Part shown: positions 11,568-21,769 of the stretch, one piece after another
Layout: every line of letters begins with the position of its first letter
How positions within the stretch are numbered: position 1 is the first letter of the stretch
DNA from: Anastatus disparis
Taxonomy: Eukaryota > Arthropoda > Insecta > Hymenoptera > Eupelmidae
DNA: 64,000 nucleotides
Direction: 5' to 3'
NCBI GenBank assembly: GCA_017163975.1
Contig: JAFFSR010000249.1
Span: 4,277,001 to 4,341,000, forward strand
Made by a program: the position numbers and the translations under genes
The notes under the pieces: model-generated
Seen by the model: only the letters and a program-made list of their open reading frames with translations
What the model was told of the DNA's origin: nothing
The model's database searches: none

Positions 11568-12016
11568 TACAGTCAATTATTTAAAGTGGTAGTTAACGAT
11601 GTTTGGGGTGGTGACTTGAAAAATGCTAAAACATGTCAATTGAAATATTCGATAAAGTAGACAAAAATGCTTTATTTTATTTTTTTGGGCTCACATCCTG
11701 GTTTTCATAGAGAAAAAAAGCATAAAAACTCTATTTTTTAAAAATATAACATAAGGGTTGCAACCCCTTGGGTTATAAATACATCTAGTATCTTACACGT
11801 CTTATAACAAATATTTTGCATTTTGTTTTATCAAAAAAGTATTAATTAGAAGCCGAAATATGACAAAAAAATAATTTTTTGGAATAAAATTTAGTGTATT
11901 TTTCACCCCTTGAAAGTGCATGTCGGGACAAAAAAAAGTACGTGTCTCTTATTTTTTCGAGTACTACAACATATAGCAGAATGGTTGAAATCGGTGAGGT
12001 TGGGTTGGGGGACCTT
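11568..12016 (+). repeat. Right long terminal inverted repeat
   Basis: Reverse complement of 7423-7862; its outermost bases are ggttgggggacctt. Confidence 0.8.
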
Positions 12017-12139
12017 CCTTGTCACCCGTTGATGTCAAAGAATATCGGTAAGAGAAAGAAATGCACATACACACACACACACAAGTACGTATGTGTATAT
12101 ATCGACACTTTTAATTAAGAGTAACACATTTCAATTTTC

Positions 12140-12290
12140 AGTCGAAAACTAGCACGATTTTTGCGGCAAACAGTAGCACATTTGGTACCCTTTGCCGTAA
12201 AAAGTAGCATATTCAAATTGTCCGTTGAATAGCAGCACATCTCAGAACTGTCTTTTAAACAGTAATACATGTTAGCGATATCTTGGAATG
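12140..12290 (+). repeat. Degenerate short tandem repeat
   Basis: Four or five imperfect units sharing aaaNagtagcacat (agcacgattt, agtagcacattt, agtagcatattc, agcagcacatct, agtaatacatgt) at 25-40 bp spacing. Function unknown. From here to 12930 only AT-rich DNA is seen. Confidence 0.4.
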
Positions 12291-12929
12291 ACTAAATGAT
12301 CAAATGTGCTAGATTTCGCGGCTGCTTTCCAAATATGTTACTTTTCGTTAGAGCTGACTGCAACTTTTTCAAGATTCTTAGACAATACACAATGTAAAAA
12401 TTTTAATTCTTATTATAGATACCATATATCAATTGTTACTCTTATAAAATTTAATGATGGTAGTAAGACTGTAGATGAATCAGGTGTAAATATTCATGAA
12501 TGTTAATTATTTTAAATAAATAAATTTTTGTTAATAACTACAGATTTATATTTAATATTGATTTCAATTCATATATAAAAAATATTATTAAATAACTATT
12601 TATGAAAAGTCTTCTTTGAGCCTTAATATTTTTTATAATTACTATATTTATAATAATAATATTTAGGAAATAGTTCATTTTAAAAAAATTTTTACACACA
12701 ATAATTTTAACCTACAATAATTTAAGTTATGACTTCTGTCGGCCAATCCCACGACTGTCACATTTTTTTTTCTAAACTTTTACCATTGTGGGTCCTCGCA
12801 TATTGTTATGTATGTGTTCGTACCACGAGCAGTTTGCAATGTGAAGGCGTCAAGAGCACGGTAAAGTGATTCAAAACCTCTTGGTAACTTTCTATAAAAA
12901 GGAAAATAAAGATCTTAAATTGTACTTTA

Positions 12930-13021
12930 ATAATGGAAGACATCGATTCTATTACGTTCTTAGCGCCGGCAAGCCAGGCATAGCGCTAAGGACGCTATAG
13001 AATCGAGGCCTTCAATTATTA
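12930..13021. repeat. Short palindrome
   Basis: Left arm aatggaagacatcgattcta with gttcttagcgc, right arm gcgctaaggacgctatagaatcgaggcc: two stems around a short GC-rich loop. Foldback/MITE-like, no coding. Confidence 0.6.
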
Positions 13022-13125
13022 TATAACATAACCTTAACCAAACAAAAACGTAGTACATATAAATGTTCCTGTGTCATGCACAATTGTACTGTTCCGTCAA
13101 CGATATGCTCTCTCAGCATAAGGGA

Positions 13126-13327
13126 CTAGCCACATAAGTGCCGCGCTGTGCTGTGCCATGCCGTACCCTGAATTTCAAAATGATTCACTGCTTCTAAATT
13201 AAGATAGGAAACTTTAAAATTGCAATAAGGAAGTGAATTCTTTCCGAATTAAAACTTCATAGTTGTATATCTGAATTTAGAAACAGTGAATCATTTTGAA
13301 ATTTACAGCACTTATGTGACTAGCTCT
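13126..13327. repeat. Foldback repeat with two stem segments
   Basis: Outer stem gactagccacataagtgc pairs with gcacttatgtgactagctc; inner stem ttcaaaatgattcactg pairs with cagtgaatcattttgaa. About 200 bp. Confidence 0.65.
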
Positions 13328-13399
13328 CAACTCCAATACGTTAGCATTAAATCAACTTTGTACTAAGCCCTCAGATTAAGATATTCAGACTAAGATATT

Positions 13400-13690
13400 C
13401 TAGTTTTTATGAGCCAGAGTCCATATGCAGCTCGAACGGAACGCACAAGGGTATTCACAATTCACACGGAACATTCGGTGCATGTTCGGATTTTTTAATA
13501 GGGTACACCCATCTTGATTATTACATGTTTCTTTGATGTTTTGATAGTCGATGTAAGAACTGCATCTATAAAGAAACATGTAGTAGTCAAGATAGGCGTA
13601 CCCTATTAAAAAATCCGAAAGCTTATGGAATATGTCGTGTGAGTTGTAAGAACCCTTGTGCGTTCCATGTGAGCTAAATGTGGACTTACG
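13400..13690. repeat. Foldback repeat
   Basis: Stem ggattttttaatagggtac pairs with gtaccctattaaaaaatcc, and tacatgtttctttgatg pairs with ataaagaaacatgtagtag. The outer arms carry gaacggaacgcacaaggg against cccttgtgcgttccatg. Immediately follows another foldback. The rest of 13690-14290 is AT-rich with no feature seen. Confidence 0.65.
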
Positions 13691-14289
13691 GCACGGCAGC
13701 TTGTAAGGGCCACCTAATACGCAATTTGCGAAGCAACGCTCACGTGCTTTTCTTGGTTTGCATGTTAGAGTTATTTTTAAAAAAATACAAGTATTTATTG
13801 AATCCTTTTTTGTCATGATCAGATATATTTGAATAATCTGATTAAATAAATAAAGTTTGATTTAGCTATCAATTTTACTGTTAGTATACATGTAAATGAA
13901 TTTTTATGAGTTAAGATATTACTCTTAAGAATACAGTATCGACAGTACTTACAAAAGTAATCAAATAAGTTCTTTAATATGTCTGATTATAAATTAAAAA
14001 TTTATAAACACCACTTTATATTTAAATTATATAATATACTTATAAGAAGAATAAATTAATTTGGAGAAAGCTATACGTTTCAATAAAGGCAGCGGTTTTT
14101 TTAATGCAGCAGCCTGTAAAAATTAAAAACTATTTTTAGTCCCAGTTTTTGGCATTTTTTTGCAAAAATATTTTTTAATTATAATATCTTAAAGTAAATG
14201 CAAAAATCCTAAATTTCAAAATACTAATTTAAATAATATAGAATAGAAAAATAATTCTTTTTCTGTCGACAATATTAGATTAGTGTTTC

Positions 14290-14935
14290 GTCAATATTAG
14301 ATCGATGGAGTTTTCCAGGGCCGCACTCGGATGGATTGACTCTTATTCATCAGGTAGGAAACAAATGGTTAATACATACTTAAAAGAGGAATTGAATTGG
14401 CTAACAACCAATCTAGGAGTTCCTCAGAGTTCAGTGCTGTAACCTCTGTTGTTTTGCCTTTACATTCATAACGTACGTGACTGACTGGACTCTGGACGTG
14501 TTGAGCACCTGCTGTATGCGGACGATCTTCAAATTTATACTCAAATCTTAAAATGATGTGGATTTTACAGAGGGTAGCCAGGGCAGTATCGGGATGGGCT
14601 GCTGATATTTCTCTCACTTTGAATGCTAGTAAAATAAAGACGATTGTCTTGAGGAGCAATCGTTTATTAAAAATTTTTATACTGGTGATCCAAGGACGAT
14701 CGACCTTGGAAATGGTGTCAGTATTCCTTTCTCCGACACCGTTATAAGCCTTGGTGTTGTACTCGACTTTGAATTGACATGGTAACCGCACATCAATATG
14801 ATGACTAAAAAATTCAATACAGTCATGTATAGTTTGCGGTTTTTCCGTCGGTATACCACTGAGACTCTGCGTAAACAACTTGCAACCGCCCTGCTCTTCC
14901 CACATCTTGATTACTGCTCGGCAGTCCTGCTCGTT
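14290..14935 (+). pseudogene. CR1-like LINE fragment (RT middle part)
   Basis: Corresponds to about 3690-4343 of the first LINE: FSRAALGWIDSYSSGRKQM-like start, a GVPQ block with an extra stop, YADDLQIY encoded near 14515-14540, and the stretch encoding RFFRRYTTETLRKQLATALLFPHLDYCS near 14830-14920. Several stops and indels; truncated at both ends. Older than the copy at 1-5240. From 14936 to 16629 the DNA is AT-rich with no feature I can support. Confidence 0.85.
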
Positions 14936-16629
14936 CTTTATTTTAGAAAATTAAAAAATTTATGAAAAATTTATTGAATCTTATAAACGATAATTTCTTC
15001 GAGTTTTCATAAAAAAATCATAAAAATCATCTTACATTATAAATTATTTATGATTATTTTCAAAGAATCTGTGCTCACTTAATGATTTACAAATGAAATA
15101 ATCAAATGACTAACGTGTTCTATACTGAAGGAATTGTCTTTATGACTTTGAAAAACTAAAAAAATCATTTCATTTATATCATGCTACAATTGTAGGTACT
15201 TTAAATGACTAACCAATTCTAAATATAAAATAAATAAAAATCATTTGCATCTTACTTTTTCATAAAATCAATTTTACAATTTGTAAAATTAAATAAGAAC
15301 ATGTTATTATAAATATTTTGTTGATTAATTTCTTCTCATTTCCATTCATTATTTATCATGCAGTAAATTATATAATTTTGCTAGATTGACTTGTATTTAG
15401 CAGCAAAAAAGATTAACGTTGATAATAAATGTGAACCTTCACTATTATTATCAATTAATAATTATAAGTATTAATTAATTTGATCGTAAAAGTTTGAAAA
15501 ATAAAGGTTCAGTTGTTAATTATGAACCAACAATACATGATCTTTTACATTTATACATAGTAATTTTGATCATATTCCAACAATTTGAAATTAAAAATAC
15601 TGTCAAAAAAAGATTTCTATGATGGAATCAAAAACTACCCTCAATAAATGAAATTTCAACAAAACCTCATTACCCAATTAAAATATTGCTTAATTATTAA
15701 CTTGATAACTAATTAAATATAATAAAAGAATGCATCATATCAATCAATTATAAAATTTTTCCTATGATTCAGAAAATTAAAACATACAAAATGCACTGTG
15801 TTTGATTAAAATTTGAGTTATAATTGCTAAAATGAATCTATACACATATACCCACACGTACATATATTTATACATATACTTTCTAAAAAAAAATTGATTT
15901 TATTACAAAGAATTTGAGCAGAGTCAAACTTGTGGTCCTGCTCAAAAAGTTGAGTAGCAGCCTGCAGAAGATATGTAGCTCATTTTTGGTAAAATTCAAG
16001 ATAGGTTAATGTTTTCATCAAGCACATAAGTTTATCCCGGCTCAAATTCTTCGTAACGAAGTAAAAAAATAATTTCTTATGATTTTTTTTGATCATCCAA
16101 TATATTAAATTAAATATTTCCATAAATCTTCGAAAATTTTGCATTTTTATATGATTTATCACGTGAAATGGCCCCTAGTTTCGATAATTTTACAAAATCT
16201 TCAGAATAACTTTTTTTGTGCTCTCACAAAAATACCAGGATATATTTCTTGGCTTTAAAACTATTAATTTGAATCGTGTTATGTTCGAGTGTCTCTTCAA
16301 GAAGCTGAGCTATAGTGTTTCTAATTCAGCACTCTAGAGTTCCCTAAGAAGTTAAGGGTTTGGTAGAATCACTCTTATACCAAGTTTGAACAAAATTAAA
16401 AATTTTATTACAACAAAGCTTCTTCTTGGGGGAATTAATACCATTTTATACGGCTATAATGTAAAAATAAATATTTTTACTTTAACTAGAATCGAAGACA
16501 TCGGTCATGAAATTGAATTTCTTATGAGGTTATGATTACATAAAAAGCGCTAAAAATTTTTTTCGTGTGATTACTTTTTAACGGTAGGCCGGAGTAGAAC
16601 CTGATACCGACCGAGTAACAATTGATTTG

Positions 16630-16928
16630 TTTGTTATTTACTCAAGTTTTAATCGGTGTATCTTCAAATTAAAGGTCGAGCGCAATAGATATTATTATTA
16701 TGAACATCTATGCACAAGAAAAAAAATATCTACCGGTTTGTTTTCAAGAAAAGTAAGTAACGCGAAAATATTATAAACATAAACTTTTACTTTGGCGTTA
16801 CTTACTTTTCTCAAAAACAAACCGGTAGATATTTTTTTTCTTGTGCATAGATGTTCATAATAATAATATCTATTGCGCTCGACCTTTAATTTGAAGATAC
16901 ACCGATTAAAACTTGAGTTAATAACAAA
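16630..16928. repeat. Near-perfect 299-bp palindrome
   Basis: Arms of about 135 bp (16630-16765 and 16794-16928) match in reverse complement with almost no differences, around a spacer of about 28 bp. Examples: aaggtcgagcgcaatagata pairs with tatctattgcgctcgacctt, and ctaccggtttgtttt pairs with aaaacaaaccggtag. No ORF. Arms this similar imply recent origin or ongoing conversion. Confidence 0.9.
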
Positions 16929-18009
16929 AATGCCAATTAGACAGGGACAGCGAATCCAGCCTGCTCTTAATGTAAAATAACAGGATTTTTATTTCATTTA
17001 CTGTGAGCAAAATTTTAACCCTTTGTTTACAAACTTTGGTTATATAAATTGTTCATTTTTAAAATCATAGTTTGATTTCATACTTGGCTTTGACCTAAAA
17101 CAACTGATCAGAAATATCGAATTAATACAATAAGTTATTATGATTATACTAAAAAAACATTTTTAATTAGTTATATTTTATTAGTTAAGGTGATGTAATA
17201 AGAAAGGGATTGTGCATAAACTACGTTACCAATTTTTCAGATTTTTTTACCCCATCCCCCCACTCCCGTGTTAACATCCGTAGACTATTGACCTACCCCT
17301 ACCCCCCTCCCTGTAAAACTGGCTATATTTTCATTTTTCAAAAATGTTGTGTATTTTAATTATAATATAATTAATTTTTTTTTTAATCAATAAGTATTCA
17401 ATTATACGTTAAATTATTGTAATCCGACAGTTATGTCGAAGAAGGTATCATTTCATTTTTGGTTGTAGAGAGGTGCCATTTCATTTAGAGTTAAAGAAAG
17501 GTGTCATTTCATTTTGGGCTAAAAAAAGGCGTCAATTCTTAATTTATTTATTTACTTAATTTATTAAAATTTTGTAATCAATTAATTATTTTAGGGGTCC
17601 ACTACATAATTAAATTTAAAAAAAAATTTTTCGGACATAGCACTTTTTTTTTTTAATTGAAATAAAACAAAACCTCTTTTTCAATCCAAAATAGAATAAC
17701 AGCTTTCTTCAACTCTAAATGAAATATCGCGTCTCTTCAACCGAAATCGAAATGGTACTTTTCTACAATCACAAATAAAATAACACATTCTTCCTCGTAA
17801 CCGTTGATTCTATTCCAGAAAAATTAAAGAGGGAAAGAAAGAGTGATAGTGAGAAAGTGATTAGGAAACAGAAAGAGTGAGAGAAAGAGGCATATGAAAA
17901 AAGTATAAAAATAAGTACCAGGGTGAGGTAGAAGAAAAGAGAGGAAGTACGGAAGAAAGAAAAGAGTTAGTGAGAGCGTTAATTAAAAAATCAGAAGGAG
18001 TGATCGAAG

Positions 18010-18590
18010 AGCCACGCTGAGAAAATTATTATTCAAAAACTTTTTTCATAAAGACTGTAACAGATAACTTGTAAACGAATTTTATAGCAAATCTATCGAG
18101 TAGTTTACGTAAAATAGATAAAAAATTAAAAATTAAAATTTATTTCAAATTTTAAAAATTATATAAGATTAGAACTACACTGAAAAAAACAATTTTTAAT
18201 AGCTTCTCGCCTAGTTAGACAAAAAAATAGATTGTATGTGAAATTTGAAGAAAATTTATCGAATAGTTTTTGAAATATAATTGGCTAAATAAACAAAATT
18301 TTTTTTTATATTCAAAATGTTAAAAATCTAAAACTACGCTAGATTTATCAGTTTCTGAAAATTTCACTACTTTTGGCAGTTACAACTAATTTTCCTGCAA
18401 ATTTTAGAACAAATCTATCAAGTACTTTGCGTAAAATAAAGATTAAAAAAAATTTTTTTAAATGGCTCTAAAATTAAAACTACTCTAAGAAAACCAATTT
18501 TCAACAGCTCCCGCACCAGTTTGACTAAAAAATAAATTCTATGCAAGATTTGGAGCAAATCCATCGAATAGTTTTTAAGATCTAGCTGGC
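18010..18590 (+). repeat. About 155-bp tandem repeat, four degenerate units
   Basis: The motif atcgaRtaNttt(a/t)cgtaaaata recurs near 18096, 18259, 18414 and 18563, each preceded by gcaaattttRNagcaaat and an aaaactacgct segment. The same units recur at 35570-37180. Confidence 0.75.
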
Positions 18591-18599
18591 GTAATGAAT

Positions 18600-18780
18600 A
18601 CATACGCGCACACGCACACACACACACAAACACACAAATACACAAACACACACACGCACACACACGCACACAAACACACACACACGCATGCACACATACA
18701 CACACTCAAACACACAAAAACACACGCAATCACGCACAAACACACACAATCACACACAAATACACTCACAAACACAGATA
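18600..18780 (+). repeat. (CA)n-rich microsatellite with CACACG/CACAAA variants
   Basis: About 180 bp of cacacgcacacacaaacac type. Open frames here on both strands (His/Thr or Cys/Val repeats) are artefacts. Confidence 0.95.
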
Positions 18781-19269
18781 CATTCAGACATTTTCTGGAA
18801 ACTACTTATTTCGACTCCTTGAATCCAATTCTGTACAAATTAATTAAAAAAAACAAAAAATATATTTTTTATCAATACAATGCTTTTTCTATGAAAAAGC
18901 AAAAAATAAATAAAAATCATTTTCCTACATTAGGGTTATCAACGTTTCTTTAGTTATCCCTCCTCCCTCCCCCATGTAACCATCCGTAGGTACTGCTTAT
19001 ATCCTTCCCCCTCCCTAAAATTGGTAACGTAGTTTATGCACAACCCCATATATGATTTGTACATATTGTTACCGACATTGCAGTTTCCCGAATTTTTAAT
19101 CTTTATTTAGGAAATACCCAAAATATCTCTATATTATACTTTTTATTTATTGAAATAGAAAACTTTAATGTAAGGATTAGGATATTTATAAAATTGTATT
19201 AAGAATAAAAAATTTGTAGAACTGTATTGTCGGTATTTTACATTCCCTTAAATTTATTTTTAGGTTTTG

Positions 19270-21300
19270 CCGAAAGTTCGACTAATAATAAAATTTTCAA
19301 GATGAATTTCACACTGGAAAGTTTCAGTTTAATGGATTTAGAGGAAAATATAATTTGTCAACTAACCAGAAATAAAATATCTACTAAGTTACAGATTCTC
19401 CAGCTCTTCTTCCATAAATGACGTGTGGGAAATTTGAGTTTGGTCAAATCTGTAAAAAAAACTTATCAACAAGTCAAAAATTTGTGGGTCAGAGCTACAG
19501 TAAAAATAAAAAGAAATGATCATTGTTATGATCGAATGAATAAATTATACAACGAATCATTAAACATGAAAAAAATTAATGAACCAAGTAAAAAAAAGAA
19601 CAGTTCATCAATGATTTGTTTCATGTTTCTGATATTTCTCATGTTGATTTGTTAACATCAATGGAAAAAACAGAAAAAAATGTTTTCCTTTCTTAATCCA
19701 TTGATGATATCAATAAAAGTTTAACAAATTCAGGATTAATTAAATCACAAAGTAAATAACATTTATAATATCTTTGTAAAAAATTTATTCTAATATTATC
19801 CAGAACATTATATCTCATTTTTTACGGTTTTATAACTCAGTTGTAGACGGAGAATTATTTTTAATGAAAATGATAATGATTTAGTTAATAAGACAGATTC
19901 TTTGGATCTCGATGAATCAGAAGCAAATGCTAACATTTCTGATGAACAAATGACAAATATAGCACCTTTAGAATTGAATTCAGGTGAAGAATGAAACACA
20001 CTTTGTTTTTTTTTAAATTCCATCAGCGTACAATTAATTTTAATTAATTTTTACAGAAAATCAGATTTTAACACATCTGCAAGTAGGTAATGAACACTTA
20101 CTGCCATCAAGTAAAGAAGTTATCACTTAAAGCTCTGGGTCTGTATACACTCTACCTCATGATCGAAATTTCATTTCAAAAGGTATTCGAGGTAATATTG
20201 ACCCAATCATACCTAAGGTAGTGGCAACTCTAGATAAATACCAGATCAGTTATAGAGAAGCAGTCCCTTTAGTTGGTACAATCGCTAAGGCTTTAGGCAT
20301 CGATGTCGATGGATTAATCATAAATCGATCATCATTCTATAAATCTCAAACAAAAGTCAGGGGGGTAACAGTAAAATTTACCAATACCATATCTCATTGT
20401 GCATTGGAATGGTAAAATGATCCCCAACAGACTTTTATGCAATCGAATTGATCGACTTTCTGTTGTAGTTACATGTGGAGATATTAAAAAACTTATTTAA
20501 TTTTCTGACTTGTGAGACAGTTGAGCAATAACAATAGCCAAAGCTGTCTATGCAGCTTCAATTGATTAGGGACCCACTTATTTAATACAAGGTGTTTGTT
20601 GTGATACGACAGCTGCGAATTTCAGAGAAAAGGGCAGAGCAGTGGCCATTTTTAAACAATTCAGGTAAAAAGATCTTCTACAACAAGCATGTCGTGATCA
20701 CATACTTGAAATCGTATAAGCTGCTGTTTTTTCTTTGGAAATACCTAGTTGCAGTGGATCAAATGTTCCTATCTTCAAGAGGTTTCAAAAAGAATGACCT
20801 CAAATTCAAGATTCAGCTTATGAAAATGGACTGGAAATATTACAGCCAGCACTGAAAGAACAAATTTCTGAACTTATTCTATTTATTAAAAATTGTATAA
20901 AGCAGCAGTTACCTAGAAATGACGATAAGGAGTTTCTTGAACTCAGCTTAGTATTTTAAGGTGCTGCATTTACCTGGTGCATGCCATCATGCTAGATGGA
21001 AGATGAGCTATTTATTCTTTAAAAATACATGCCTTAAGAACACATTTTGAATTACAGAAACAAGAAATTGAAAACTTTGGAAAAGTGTGAATATTTGTTG
21101 TTTTTGTATATCTCGAAGCATGGTTTCAAGCACAACTACCAATTTATGTATCCAATAATGATTTTAAGTTTTTTAAAGATTTGGTTCAATATCAAAATAT
21201 TTATAAAAGCATTTCTGAAGTTGCTGTTAAAAAAGATAAACATCATTTATGATACTTGTCGTTAAATTGTGTGCGTTAACCTTTTTCGACGACAGTGTTT
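19270..21300 (+). pseudogene. Decayed transposase-like gene (RNase-H-like fold suspected)
   Basis: Protein fragments in shifting frames keep the order of a multicopy arthropod/hydra protein that I recognise only by pattern. In order: VKKTYQQVKNLWVRATVK (about 19455); an acidic stretch (19850-19985) ending at a possible intron 19982-20056; DKYQISYREAVPLVGTIAKA and INRSSFYKSQTKVRG (20227-20370); GVCCDTTAAN (about 20590-20620); ACRDHILEIV (about 20685); SGSNVPIFKRF (about 20755-20785); HHARW (about 20985); and WFQAQLPIYVSNNDF (about 21120). CxDTTAxN plus the later C..H and HARW blocks suggest a hAT-like or related DDE enzyme, but that is inference. At least six frameshifts or stops. Confidence 0.5.
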
Positions 21301-21313
21301 CAATACAAAAGCA

Positions 21314-21383
21314 ATATTTACTTCAATTAATTAATAAACACAATAAAGATTTCTTGTATTTATTAATTAATTGAAGTACAATA

Positions 21384-21385
<2 letters not shown>
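21314..21385. repeat. Short inverted repeat next to a TA array
   Basis: acttcaattaattaataaa pairs with tttattaattaattgaagt around a 17-bp loop. Confidence 0.7.

Positions 21386-21387
<2 letters not shown>

Positions 21388-21432
<45 letters not shown>
21388..21432 (+). repeat. (TA)n microsatellite
   Basis: Pure TA run, followed by TA/CA/GTATA variants to about 21535. Confidence 0.95.
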
Positions 21433-21440
<8 letters not shown>

Positions 21441-21769
21441 GTATATGTATATATATATATAAATGTAAGCACATACACATTTATACATACACTCATACAA
21501 ATACACACATACACATACACACTCATATACATATATGGTTTATGACATAATTTTATTATAATTAGAGCCTAGACTTGACTAACTTCGAGACAAAAGGAAA
21601 AATTTCTTTGTCAACAGGGGGCCGAAGTATCTGTCTTTGTCTAATAGCGTTTTTCATCATTTATATAAACACCATCCGTTGTAGCATGAGAAAAATAGTA
21701 GCCCCCGCTAGATATTAGTGTAATAAGTAAATTTTGTAATAACGAGAAAATGATTTTATTTTTTTTTTT

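Larger units (their letters stand above)
7423..12016 (+). mobile_element. 4.6-kb DNA transposon with about 440-bp terminal inverted repeats
   Basis: The outer end aaggtctcccaacccgacc at 7423 is the reverse complement, with few changes, of ggttgggttgggggacctt ending at 12016, and homology continues inward for about 440 bp on each side (7423-7862 and 11568-12016). The interior holds a decayed transposase at 10106-11397 and two small TA-flanked MITEs. The left repeat ends where the MITE at 7866 begins. I could not identify a clear target duplication. Superfamily pogo/Tc-like is inferred from the transposase. Confidence 0.75.
17206..19047. mobile_element. Non-autonomous DNA element, 1.84 kb, 30-bp terminal inverted repeats
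   Basis: Left end gggattgtgcataaactacg then ttaccaattttt; right end aaaattggtaacg then tagtttatgcacaacccc. C-rich subterminal tracts with atccgtag lie at both ends. The interior carries about four 155-bp tandem units (18010-18590), a CA-rich microsatellite and a hairpin (gctttttctatgaaaaagc at about 18880). No transposase. Confidence 0.65.

Noticed and set aside
18418..18953. Cys/Val-rich and His/Thr-rich ORFs
   Set aside because: Translations of the CA microsatellite.
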